NCBI RefSeq assembly: GCF_002204745.1
Contig: NZ_NIRR01000023.1
Location: 1 to 64,000 of the forward strand
Reading direction: 5' to 3'
DNA: 64,000 nt
Source: Hymenobacter amundsenii
GTDB lineage: Bacteria; Bacteroidota; Bacteroidia; Cytophagales; Hymenobacteraceae
Made by a program: the position numbers and the translations under genes. Positions 48,417 through 57,192 of this stretch are shown here, piece by piece. The first letter of the stretch is position 1; every line of letters begins with the position of its first letter. The notes under the pieces are model-generated. The model saw only the letters and a program-made list of their open reading frames with translations, was not told the origin of the DNA and ran no database searches.

Positions 48417-50309
48417 CTATTCCTTGGTCAGGCGGCTTACGATGCGGGAGCCGTTCACTTCAAGCAGTAACAGATACACGCCCGGAGCGCCCGGGATGCG
48501 GACTTCGGCGGTGTTGGCACCGGGGCGCACGGTTAGGGGGCGTGTGAGTACCTGGCGGCCCAGCACGTCGGTTACGCGCAACGTGCCGGTACCGGCCGTG
48601 CGAGCATCGAAGCGGACGGCCAGCGTTTCGCGGAAGGGGTTTGGCGTGGCGGCGAAGGTTTCGGCGACCAGGGCGGCGGGCTGAGCGGCCAGCAGCACGC
48701 TCAAACTCTTGGCACCGCGCAGTACCTGGCCCCGGATTTCGCCGCCGGGGTTGGCAGCCGTGTGCAGGTTCACGTACATGCTGTCGCGACGGAATTGCAG
48801 GGCGCGGCGGGCCGTGAAGGGGTTGGTGGCGTTGGGCGCATCGTTGGTGGGGTTCCAATAAGCATCGGCCCCGCTGGGCGGGGTGGTGGCGTTAAAGAAC
48901 GGCATCAGGTTGAACACTACCGGACCGCTCTGGCTGCTCAGGCCCGTGTGGAAGTGGCCCATAGTGGCCGGACCCGAGAGCCCGCCCCAGGTCATGTTCA
49001 GGTGCACGTTCGACTGGTCGCGGTCCATCGACACATAGCCCGCGCCGTAGCCAGTGCTGGCGACCGGGTTGGGCCGCTCCTGCTTGCCACTGAGCACGAA
49101 GGTGTAACCCTCGCGGGCCAGCCGGTATACCTGCCCCCGGACTTCGCCGTTGGGGTTGGCGGCCGTCGTGAGGACCATATTCACCCCACCGCGCAGGAAC
49201 AGATTCACTAGCGGCAAGCTCAGTCCGGAGGCCCGGGTAAATAGCACACTGAAAGCGGCCGGAGCACCCACCAAATTTACGCCGGCAATCTGTAGGTTGG
49301 CACTATTAGGCTGTCCGGCATCGGCCGCAAATAGCTGAAGCGAAGTGGGCGCACCGCTCAGCCCAGTGTGGGTCACGAAAATTCTCAGGGAATCGAGCGT
49401 TGTATTCAATTCGAGAAAAGAAACGCCTTTGCCCGTGGAAGCGGTAGCGGGAACCATCTGCGAGGCATCCAGCCGGGCATCGTGGCTGAGGTAGCGGGCT
49501 TCACGGTCGAGCTGGCTGCGGATTTCCCCGTTGGGGTTGGCAGCGGTGTGCACGTTGATGTAGATCTGGCCGGCAGCCAGCGCCGTGAGGAAGGCGGCGG
49601 AAGGTGTGATTTCGCCCTCAATTACGTTGCCATTCAGGAAGGGCATCAGGTCGACGATAACCGGCCCGGTAGCACCGAAGGCTCCGGTGTGGAAGTGCGT
49701 GACGGTTACCGGACCACTCAGGCCCGAGAATACCACCCGAAACTTCAGCTTATTCTGCTGCTGGGCTAAGTTGAAGGTGCCCAGCCCGATGGCGTTAGTC
49801 GTGACGGCCGGTACTTGCTGGTCGCCGGTGAGCACGCCAACGTACTCCTCATCTTTTTCGAGCTTGATCTGGCCGCGAATTTCGCCGCCAGGATTAAGGG
49901 CGGTGTGGATGTTGATATAGTAAGCCCCTCGCAAGTACCGGTCGAGCTTGTCCGGCGAGATGTCGGCCCCGGTCAGGAAGCCATTGATCTGGTTGCCCCT
50001 GATCATCGAGAACAGGTTCGTGACGACCGGTCCGGCGACGCCCTCGAAGCCGTTATGCACGTGAGCCATCGTGATGGCACCGCTCAGGCCGGTAAACGAG
50101 CCGGCGATGAAGAGCGTGTCTTTGCCTGCGTTGAGCGTGAAGCTGGCCGTGCCCCGGGCACTGGTGGCTACGGCGGGTACTTCCTGGGCGCCGCTTAGCT
50201 GGGCCCCGAGCAGCAGGTGGGACCGGAGGTGGTCGGCCTGGGCCCCGAAAGGCCGCAGCAGCAGACTCAGCAATAGGCTGAGCGTAGCGTAAGTAAAGGT
50301 TCGTAACAT
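48417..50309 (-). CDS. four-CHRD-domain protein with T9SS type A sorting domain
   Basis: Exported surface protein. The signal peptide (YATLSLLLSLLLRPFGAQA) is followed by four CHRD domains at about 30-150, 155-270, 275-395 and 405-545. The repeated hallmarks are L-S-G-A-Q-E-V-P, A-H/H-F-H-x-G and Y-x-N-I/V/L-H-T-A-x-N-P-x-G-E-I-R-G-Q. The C-terminal ~85 residues (ATPNPFRETLAVRF ... GVYLLLLEVNGSRIVSRLTKE) form a type A sorting domain. CHRD is named after chordin, an animal BMP antagonist; bacterial roles are unknown. The third domain lacks the H-x-H motif (replaced by LQLFAADAG), so it may be degenerate. Confidence 0.92.
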   Translation of the reverse strand: MLRTFTYATLSLLLSLLLRPFGAQADHLRSHLLLGAQLSGAQEVPAVATSARGTASFTLNAGKDTLFIAGSFTGLSGAITMAHVHNGFEGVAGPVVTNLFSMIRGNQINGFLTGADISPDKLDRYLRGAYYINIHTALNPGGEIRGQIKLEKDEEYVGVLTGDQQVPAVTTNAIGLGTFNLAQQQNKLKFRVVFSGLSGPVTVTHFHTGAFGATGPVIVDLMPFLNGNVIEGEITPSAAFLTALAAGQIYINVHTAANPNGEIRSQLDREARYLSHDARLDASQMVPATASTGKGVSFLELNTTLDSLRIFVTHTGLSGAPTSLQLFAADAGQPNSANLQIAGVNLVGAPAAFSVLFTRASGLSLPLVNLFLRGGVNMVLTTAANPNGEVRGQVYRLAREGYTFVLSGKQERPNPVASTGYGAGYVSMDRDQSNVHLNMTWGGLSGPATMGHFHTGLSSQSGPVVFNLMPFFNATTPPSGADAYWNPTNDAPNATNPFTARRALQFRRDSMYVNLHTAANPGGEIRGQVLRGAKSLSVLLAAQPAALVAETFAATPNPFRETLAVRFDARTAGTGTLRVTDVLGRQVLTRPLTVRPGANTAEVRIPGAPGVYLLLLEVNGSRIVSRLTKE

Positions 50310-50528
50310 GAGAAACTGGGTAAGAGTGAGAAGTGAATTGGTAGTAATGAACCGGTTTGTGGGATTCAGGTTACCAGCTGTTTAGCGTAGTACAACCTTA
50401 TTTTAATAGCGCCCCCCTCCTACCCCAGTGGGCGAAGCCGTATTTTGCGCCCTGTTCCGGGTTTTTGCAGGCTGCCGGAAGGCCAAAATTTTCTTATTTT
50501 CTTCTACGATTTCTTTTACGCTTACCCC

Positions 50529-51005
50529 ATGGAAGCTCCCAACCCCGATTTCATGCGCGAAGCCATTCGCCTGTCCATTGAAAAAATGCAGGCTGGCCAC
50601 GGTGGTCCGTTTGGGGCCGTGGTGGTGAAGGATGGCCAGATCATCGCCCGCGGCTTCAACCAGGTTACCAGCACCCACGACCCCACCTGCCACGCCGAGG
50701 TCGATGCCATCCGCAAGGCCTGCGCCGTGCTGGGCACCTTCCAGCTCACCGACTGCGACCTGTACACCAGTTGCGAGCCCTGCCCCATGTGCCTGGGCGC
50801 CATTTACTGGGCCCGGCCCCGGCGCGTGTTCTACGGCAACACCAAGCAGGATGCGGCCGCCATCGGCTTCGACGACCAGTTCATTTATGAGGAGTTGGCC
50901 AAGCCCCTCGACCAGCGCCAGCTGCCCCTGCGCGAGTTGCTGCGCGTTGAGGCCCAGGCCGGCTTCCGGGCTTGGCAGGAGCACGAAAGCCGGGTCGATT
51001 ACTAA
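50529..51005 (+). CDS. nucleoside deaminase (guanine/CMP deaminase family)
   Basis: Zinc deaminase of the CDA fold with HAE (THDPTCHAEVDAIRKAC) and the P-C-x-x-C motif (SCEPCPMCLGAIYW). The sequence IEKMQAGHGGPFGAVVVKDGQIIARGFN and the Trp-Ala-Arg run fit guanine deaminase (GuaD/YwqH-like) or the TadA relatives. The C-terminal tail (GFRAWQEHESRVDY) resembles guanine deaminase, where the last residues form the active-site lid, so guanine to xanthine is my first guess. I start at MEAPNPD; upstream in-frame sequence is unlikely. Confidence 0.88.
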   Translation: MEAPNPDFMREAIRLSIEKMQAGHGGPFGAVVVKDGQIIARGFNQVTSTHDPTCHAEVDAIRKACAVLGTFQLTDCDLYTSCEPCPMCLGAIYWARPRRVFYGNTKQDAAAIGFDDQFIYEELAKPLDQRQLPLRELLRVEAQAGFRAWQEHESRVDY

Positions 51006-51089
51006 CTTCGGGGCGCGGCGAGCGGCAGCGCCGGCCGTGGCTTTCGCGTAAGCAGTTCTACCCGTGCCTACTGGTTTTCCCCGCCGCCC

Positions 51090-53513
51090 ATGAAATTCTC
51101 CACCCTCCTCAAGCTCCTGGCCGGCTGCGTGCTGGGCGTGTTGCTGGTGGTAGGTGCGGGTTTGTGGGTAGCGGGCTCGGAGTGGGGCCGGCAGCAGCTC
51201 GAAAAACGGCTGCGGGCGCGGCTATCCGAACGCTCCGACCTGGTGCTGGGGCCGCTGCAAATCGATTTCTCGCTCTGGCACGATTTCCCCCACCTAACGG
51301 CTTCCGTGCAGCACGTGCAGCTCACCGATACCTCGTTTGGGCGCTCGGTGCAGGTGCTGCGCGTGGGCCGGGCCGATTTGCGGCTGGCCCTGCGTCCGCT
51401 CTGGCACGGCCTGCTTGAAATCGAGCGCCTGACCCTGCGCGATGCCGAGTTCCGCCAGCTCACCGACTCGGCGGGCCACGACTGGGGCCTGCGCGGCCGC
51501 GGCCCCCGGCTGGCCCGGCCCAAATCGCCGCCCGATTTCGACCTCGACTCGCTGCTGATTTACAACCTGCGAGTATCGGACCGGAATGAGCTGCACAACA
51601 GCGGCTTCGCGGCCCACGTAACGCGGGGCGGGCTGGTGGTGCGCGTGCGCGACGGGCAGGCCCAGGTGCGCGGGCTCCTGACGGGCGAGCTGGAATACCT
51701 GCGCAGCAGCCGCAGCCTGATTTTCGCCCGCAAAGTTATGGTGGCGCGGGTGCGCTACGGCTACGACTTTCAGCGGCGGCAGGGCACGTTCCGGCGCACA
51801 CTGGCCACGCTCAACGGCGATACGGTACGCGTGAGCGGCACCCACCGCGGGGCGGGGCTCCGCGAACCCCGCGGCACCCACCTCAACCTGCGCTTCGCTG
51901 GCAACCAGCCCCTGCTCGAAGTGCTGCGGGTGGCCCTGCCGGCCGGCCTCGACCGTTACCTGGAAGGCGCCCAAAGTCCCAGCCACGCCCAGATCGAATA
52001 CACCATCCGGGGGCTGAGCGGGCCCACGGTGCGGCCGCGCACAGTGCTGCGCTTCGCCCTGCGTGATGCCCAGGTCCGGTGGCCCGATTCGGACTACCGC
52101 ATCCGCCGCTGGGATGCCCGCGGGGCGTTCGACAACGGCCCGGCCCACGCCTCGCGCACTACGTACCTCACCTTCGAGCAGTGCCGCCTCTACTCCACTG
52201 CCGGCCAGCTCGACGCCCGCCTGACGGTCCGTGACTTTACCCGGCCCCGGCTGCAGGGCCATATTACGGGCCGCACTGAGCTGCAAACCGTGGCCATTGT
52301 GGTAGTGCCCGAACTGTGGCGGGCCCGCAGCGGCCAGGTAGCCCTCGACTTGGAGCTTGATGGCTGGCTGCCCGATTTCAGCCGCCGGGCAGCGCAGGCC
52401 CGTGGCCCGGCGGCGGGCCGGCCAATGCGGTTGCCGGTGGCCGTGCGGGGCACGGTGCGCTTGGAGCATGCCTTTTTCGACATCCCCAGCCGCCAAGCCG
52501 AAATGCGCGACCTGAACGTGCGGGTGGGGCTACGCGACAGCCTATGGCGGCTCGAAAACCTGAGCGGCCGCCTCAATGGCATGCAGCTGCAAGCCAATGC
52601 CACCACCACCAACCTGCTGGCCTACGCCAGCGGGCAGCACCCCAGCACCCGCATCAGCGGCGAGTTTGCGGTTGATGAGCTGCGGCTATCCGAGTTGCGC
52701 CGCCTGCTGGCCGCACCGCGCCGCACCGGCACGCACCCTGACCGGGGCCGGCCGCGCCCACCAGCTCGCGAGGGCCCAATGCAGGTGGCCGATATGATGA
52801 ACCTGCTACCTGAAGGCCTGCTGCTCAATGTAGGGCTACGCTGCAGCCGGCTGGTGGTGGGCGCCGATACGCTCCGCGACCTGGCCGCCACCGTGCAGAA
52901 CGATGGCCACCGGGTGGCGCTGAAAAACCTGCGGGTACGGGCCTGGAGCGGGCAGATAAGCGGGGCGGCCTCCTGGCGTACCGATACTACGGCCCTGCCG
53001 CCGGTACAACTGCGGCTGAAAGCCCACTTCCCCGCTCTCGACTACCAGCAACTCCTGGCCCGGATTACGCGCCCCCCCCGCCGCCAGCCGGGCCAGCGGG
53101 CCACCGACCCCACCCTGCGCGAAATCCTGCTCGACGCCGACGGCCAGATCGACGCCACCATCGAGCGGTTGCAGCTGCCCGGCCACAGTGGCTTGGAGCA
53201 GGTAGCACTGCGCATCGATAAAGATGGCTCCGACTTCCGGATTCCGGCTTTCACATTCCGCACCAATACGGGCGGAACCGGCCAGATCCAGGCCAGCGCA
53301 ACGCTGGCCGGCATCCATCTGGCCAAGGCCCAGGCCACCGTGGAATTGCGCTACGGCACGCTCGATGTGCAGCGGTTTTTACAGCTGCTGGCCGCGCTGG
53401 GCACTTACCCGGCTCCCGACCCTAATCAACCCCGCCCACCCCGCGGCCCCAACCGTCGCCGCGACGTAGCCGCCCTGCCCGAAGTCCGCAGCAGCAGAAT
53501 CAGGCCCACATAA
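51090..53513 (+). CDS. AsmA-like outer-membrane biogenesis protein, 3' end altered
   Basis: One N-terminal membrane helix (LLKLLAGCVLGVLLVVGAGLWV) is followed by a long beta-repeat periplasmic domain of AsmA/TamB type, thought to carry lipid between membranes. The start MKFSTLLKLLAG and the GPLQIDFSLWHDFPHLTASV block are typical of Bacteroidota members. The C-terminal AsmA core (ATIERLQLPGHSGLEQVALR ... ELRYGTLDVQRFLQLL) ends near residue 775. The last ~15 codons are antisense to a truncated YetF gene on the other strand, so the C-terminus appears to come from a rearrangement. Confidence 0.85.
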   Translation: MKFSTLLKLLAGCVLGVLLVVGAGLWVAGSEWGRQQLEKRLRARLSERSDLVLGPLQIDFSLWHDFPHLTASVQHVQLTDTSFGRSVQVLRVGRADLRLALRPLWHGLLEIERLTLRDAEFRQLTDSAGHDWGLRGRGPRLARPKSPPDFDLDSLLIYNLRVSDRNELHNSGFAAHVTRGGLVVRVRDGQAQVRGLLTGELEYLRSSRSLIFARKVMVARVRYGYDFQRRQGTFRRTLATLNGDTVRVSGTHRGAGLREPRGTHLNLRFAGNQPLLEVLRVALPAGLDRYLEGAQSPSHAQIEYTIRGLSGPTVRPRTVLRFALRDAQVRWPDSDYRIRRWDARGAFDNGPAHASRTTYLTFEQCRLYSTAGQLDARLTVRDFTRPRLQGHITGRTELQTVAIVVVPELWRARSGQVALDLELDGWLPDFSRRAAQARGPAAGRPMRLPVAVRGTVRLEHAFFDIPSRQAEMRDLNVRVGLRDSLWRLENLSGRLNGMQLQANATTTNLLAYASGQHPSTRISGEFAVDELRLSELRRLLAAPRRTGTHPDRGRPRPPAREGPMQVADMMNLLPEGLLLNVGLRCSRLVVGADTLRDLAATVQNDGHRVALKNLRVRAWSGQISGAASWRTDTTALPPVQLRLKAHFPALDYQQLLARITRPPRRQPGQRATDPTLREILLDADGQIDATIERLQLPGHSGLEQVALRIDKDGSDFRIPAFTFRTNTGGTGQIQASATLAGIHLAKAQATVELRYGTLDVQRFLQLLAALGTYPAPDPNQPRPPRGPNRRRDVAALPEVRSSRIRPT

Positions 53514-53578
53514 ACCATTACCCCAACCACAGCGATGCGGCCCAGGCTGGCCCAATTGGTAAAGAAAATTTGCTCCAT
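53426..53578 (-). pseudogene. truncated YetF/DUF421 membrane protein gene
   Basis: Starts 25 nt after the mscS stop on the same strand. MEQIFFTNWASLGRIAVVGV followed by MVYVGLILLLRTSG is the N-terminus of the DUF421/YetF family (first membrane helix and the R-x-S-G-K-R turn). After S-G-R the frame changes to Arg/Gly-rich sequence and stops after 50 codons; the remaining ~180 residues are missing. The break falls at about 53475, inside the end of the AsmA gene on the other strand. A deletion joining the two genes is the simplest explanation. Confidence 0.7.
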
Positions 53579-53602
53579 AATTGGTTGAGTTAAAGTATCT
53601 GG

Positions 53603-54559
53603 TTAGCTCGGGCCTAGGCTAGGGCCCTGTTTGGCGGCCAGTTTAGCCAGCTTCTTGGGGTCTTCGGGCGGGTCGGCGAGGGTGCCGGGTTCGGCTATAG
53701 CCACTTGGATGGGCACAGCCGGCATTTTGGTGGGCAGGCGCAGCTCCAGAATATCGGGCGGCAGCGCGTAGCCACCGGCCATGAGCGCCACTTTTACCCG
53801 GTTCATCACCCGGCTGCGTAACTCTAGGGTGGCCCGGCGGTAATCGTCGGTGTCAGTCCAGAAAAATACTTTCAGGTTGACAGTGCTGGCGGCCAGTTCA
53901 TCGACCACGGCGAAAGGCTCCCGCGCGGTCAGCACCTCGGGTTCTTTGCGCACCTGCTCCAGAATCAGGGCAATAGCAGCGGCCACATCGTCGTCATAGT
54001 CGACGCCTACTACAAAATCCTGGCGGATGAAGCCGTCGCGGGTGTAGTTGATGAGTGGTTCCTTGAGTACAATGGCGTTGGGAATAGAGATGTCGCGGCC
54101 GTCGAAGGTGCCCATTTCGGTGGTGCGCAGGTTGAGCTTGGTAATCTGGCCGAACATTTCCTGGATTTTCACCGTGTCGTTGACCCCAAAGGGCCGGTTG
54201 AAGGCCAGGATAATACCGGCCAGGAAGTTTTCGGCAATGTCCTTGAAGGCGAAGCCCACCACGAAGGCCGACAAGCCCGCCGCGCCCAGAATACCGCCCA
54301 CCACGCCCGAAAACCCCAGAATGTTGAGTGCTATGACCAGCCCAGTGAGCACCAGCACCCAACGCCCCACCTGGGTAAGGAAGTCAGTCAGCAGCGGGTC
54401 GTCGGAGTGGGCGCTGAGCTTGGCCGCCAGCCAGGTTCGTAGCCGGCTAGCTCCTACCCACACGCCACCCATCACGAGGGCGGCGATGACTAGGCGGGGC
54501 AGCATGTAGAGAAATTGCTCCCAGTAGGTATGCAGCACGGTCGTAAAGTCTCCGAGCAT
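53603..54559 (-). CDS. MscS-family mechanosensitive ion channel
   Basis: Three membrane helices (about 17-36, 62-84 and the Gly/Ala-rich pore helix 92-118, GVVGGILGAAGLSAFVVGFAF) are followed by the MscS beta domain. The latter has FNRPFGVNDTVKI, IPNAIVLKEPLINYTRDG, a C-terminal alpha/beta vestibule to about 280 and a Lys/Pro-rich tail. The glycine spacing in TM3 is the gating signature. 318 residues is near E. coli MscS (286). It is followed on the same strand by the truncated YetF gene, suggesting a former two-gene operon. Confidence 0.92.
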   Translation of the reverse strand: MLGDFTTVLHTYWEQFLYMLPRLVIAALVMGGVWVGASRLRTWLAAKLSAHSDDPLLTDFLTQVGRWVLVLTGLVIALNILGFSGVVGGILGAAGLSAFVVGFAFKDIAENFLAGIILAFNRPFGVNDTVKIQEMFGQITKLNLRTTEMGTFDGRDISIPNAIVLKEPLINYTRDGFIRQDFVVGVDYDDDVAAAIALILEQVRKEPEVLTAREPFAVVDELAASTVNLKVFFWTDTDDYRRATLELRSRVMNRVKVALMAGGYALPPDILELRLPTKMPAVPIQVAIAEPGTLADPPEDPKKLAKLAAKQGPSLGPS

Positions 54560-54700
54560 ATAGTAGAGTTTAGCGGAAAATCCTTGTTCTACGGCCGGTG
54601 GAAGTAGGGGTTCGCCTGGCGGCTAGTGCCCACAACGAAAGCCCACCGCCAGTTGCCAACCAATAAATGCGAATAAAAGTCGGCTTGCTTACCTTGCACT

Positions 54701-56923
54701 ATGCGTTTTCTCCCTTCACTCTTCGCCCTGGCACTCGGGGCTGGCGCGGCCCAAGCCCAGGCGTTCCAACCCGCCGAGCTGGCCCGCTGGCAACGGCAGG
54801 CCCGGCAGGTCACCATCAGCCGCGACAACTGGGGCGTGCCCCACGTAAGCGGCAAAACCGACGCCGATGCCGTGTTCGGTCTGCTGTATGCCCAGTGCGA
54901 GGACGATTTCCCACGGGTGGAGGCCAACTACCTCGACGCGTTGGGCCGGCTGGCTGAAGCGGAGGGCGAAAGTGCGGTTTATCACGACCTGCGGGCCCGC
55001 CTGTTCATGGACAGTACCCAGGCCATTACGCTGTATAAGCAGAGCCCGCCCTGGATGCGGCAACTGCTCGACGCCTTCGCGGCCGGCACCAACTATTACC
55101 TCGCTACCCACCCCCAGACCAAGCCCCGAGTTTTGCGCCGCTTTCAGCCTTGGATGCCGCTGCTGTTCTCGGAGGGCAGCATCGGGGGCAACATCAGCGT
55201 GGTGCCACTGGAGCGCCTGAAGACGTTTTATAGCCGGCAGGTAGCCCCCGGCACCGGCTGGCAGCCGCCTCTGTTGGAAAAAGAAGACCTGGTGGACCGC
55301 GCCTCGCTGGGCTCCAACGGCTTCGCGGTGGCGCCGGCCAAAAGCGCCAGCGGCCACGCGCTGCTGCTCATCAACCCGCACACTTCGTTTTACTTCCGGC
55401 CCGAGGTGCAGATGACCAGCCAGGCTGGCCTGAACGCCTACGGGGCAGTTACGTGGGGGCAGTTTTTCATCTACCAGGGCTTCAATGAGCACTGCGGCTG
55501 GATGCACACCTCCAGCTACGCCGACTCGATGGACGAGTACCTCGAAACCGTGGAACCGCAGGCCAACGGGCAGTTCATGTACCGCTACGGCTCCGAGCGG
55601 CGGCCCGTGCAGCAGGTGCCCGTTAGTGTTGCCTACCGCGCCACTGACGGCACCATCAAGCGCCGGGAGTTCAAGACCTACCGCACCCACCACGGCCCGG
55701 TAGTGGGGCAGCAGGCCGACGGACAGTGGCTGACGGTACGCATGATGGATACGCCACTGGCGGCTTTGGAGCAGTCGTATCTGCGCACCAAAGCCACTGA
55801 TTACGCCAGTTTCCGGGAGGTGATGAAGCTCAACGGCAACGCCTCCAACAACACCGTGTTTGCCGACAGCAAAGGCACGATTGCCTACTGGCACGGCAAC
55901 TTCATGCCCCGCCGCGACCCGCAGTTCGACTGGAGCCAGCCGGTGGACGGGGCCAACCCAAAAACCGAGTGGCAGGGCCTGCACCCCGTCGAGGACATTG
56001 TGCAGGTGAAGAACCCGGCCAGCGGCTGGATTCAGAACTGCAACTCCACGCCCTACACGGTGGCCGGCCCCACCAGCAGCCCCTCCCCCGGCCGCTACCC
56101 CGCCTACATGGCTCCCGACGCCGAAAACTACCGCGGCCTGAACGCGGTGCGGGTGCTGGGCGGCAAGCCCGTCTTCACGCTCGACACGCTGATTGCCGCC
56201 GCCAAAAACCCGCATCTGACCGCCTTCGACGACCTGCTGCCCGCCCTGAGCGAGGCCTACCAGACCGTGGCCGACGGCACCGACCCGCCCCGGGGCGACA
56301 TCCGGGAGGCCATGACTCTGCTGCGAGCCTGGGACCACAACTACGCCACCAGTTCGGTAGCCCAGACCCTGGCCACCTACTGGGCCGAGCGGCTACTGCG
56401 AATGGCCCGCCCCCGCGCCCAGCCCGGCCAGCCCCTCGACCAACTGGCCCTCATCCGGTTCGCCGTGAAAGCTACCACGGCCCCTGAACAGGTGAATGCC
56501 CTTCAGGAAACCCTCGATGAGCTGACCCAGCTGTTCGGCAACTGGCGGCAGCCCTGGGGCGACATCAACCGGTTCCAGCGCCTCACGGGCCGCATTGATG
56601 AGGTGTACGATGACAAGAAGCCAAGTCTGCCGGTGGCCTTCACCTCTTCGGCCTGGGGCTCGTTGGCCGCCTTCGGTTCCCGCGCCCGGACTGGCACCCA
56701 CAAGCGCTACGGCGACGTAGGCAATAGCTTCATTGCCGTAGTCGAGTTCGGCCCCCGCGTGAAGGCCCGCTCGGTGCTGGCCGGCGGCGTCAGCGGCCAC
56801 CCCGACTCGCCCCACTTCACCGACCAAGCCGGCCTGTACGTGGAGGAGAAGTTCAAGGACATACCCTTCTACCCCGAGGATATCCGCCGGCAGGCCAAGC
56901 GCACATACTCGCCGGGGGAATAG
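54701..56923 (+). CDS. penicillin-acylase-family hydrolase (Ntn precursor)
   Basis: Exported (signal peptide cleaved near AAQAQ) N-terminal nucleophile hydrolase, made as a precursor and cut to alpha and beta chains. The new N-terminus is probably Ser205 in ASLGSNGFAV, followed by INPHTSF. Other family blocks are YAQCEDDFPRVE, FYLGGVS-like ANYL..., HHGPVVGQQ and the later GNASNNTVFADSKGTIAYW. 740 residues matches aculeacin/PvdQ-like acylases. The substrate may be an N-acyl homoserine lactone, a cyclic lipopeptide or a beta-lactam side chain; none can be chosen from sequence. It stands alone before a long inverted repeat. Confidence 0.9.
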   Translation: MRFLPSLFALALGAGAAQAQAFQPAELARWQRQARQVTISRDNWGVPHVSGKTDADAVFGLLYAQCEDDFPRVEANYLDALGRLAEAEGESAVYHDLRARLFMDSTQAITLYKQSPPWMRQLLDAFAAGTNYYLATHPQTKPRVLRRFQPWMPLLFSEGSIGGNISVVPLERLKTFYSRQVAPGTGWQPPLLEKEDLVDRASLGSNGFAVAPAKSASGHALLLINPHTSFYFRPEVQMTSQAGLNAYGAVTWGQFFIYQGFNEHCGWMHTSSYADSMDEYLETVEPQANGQFMYRYGSERRPVQQVPVSVAYRATDGTIKRREFKTYRTHHGPVVGQQADGQWLTVRMMDTPLAALEQSYLRTKATDYASFREVMKLNGNASNNTVFADSKGTIAYWHGNFMPRRDPQFDWSQPVDGANPKTEWQGLHPVEDIVQVKNPASGWIQNCNSTPYTVAGPTSSPSPGRYPAYMAPDAENYRGLNAVRVLGGKPVFTLDTLIAAAKNPHLTAFDDLLPALSEAYQTVADGTDPPRGDIREAMTLLRAWDHNYATSSVAQTLATYWAERLLRMARPRAQPGQPLDQLALIRFAVKATTAPEQVNALQETLDELTQLFGNWRQPWGDINRFQRLTGRIDEVYDDKKPSLPVAFTSSAWGSLAAFGSRARTGTHKRYGDVGNSFIAVVEFGPRVKARSVLAGGVSGHPDSPHFTDQAGLYVEEKFKDIPFYPEDIRRQAKRTYSPGE

Positions 56924-56938
56924 AGAACGAGGAACTCA

Positions 56939-57110
56939 TGCTTCGTTCAACGGTGCGCCTCACCCCCCGACCCCCTCTCCGAAAAGGGAGAGGGGGAGCC
57001 AGTTGGCAATGTCATTGTTCTTGCTCAAGTAATCCTGCACCGTTTTTTCTGGCTCCCCCTCTCCTTTTTCGGAGAGGGGGCCGGGGTGAGGTGCACCGTT
57101 GAACGAAGCA
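56939..57110. repeat. ~60-nt-arm inverted repeat (CCCCCTCTCC family)
   Basis: Left arm 56939-57001 and right arm 57050-57110 pair almost throughout (TGCTTCGTTCAACGGTGC / GCACCGTTGAACGAAGCA at the ends; CCCCCTCTCC / GGAGAGGGGG inside), with three mismatches and one gap. Loop 48 nt. It lies between two genes in the same direction. Just after it (57129-57142) is a lone half of the CTGAGC family. Confidence 0.85.
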
Positions 57111-57192
57111 GTAAAGCTGCTCTGGCAGCGCTCAGGATGACCGCTCTTTCTGCATCATAGCCACCTCACATTCCACCCACATCAAAAACCCC

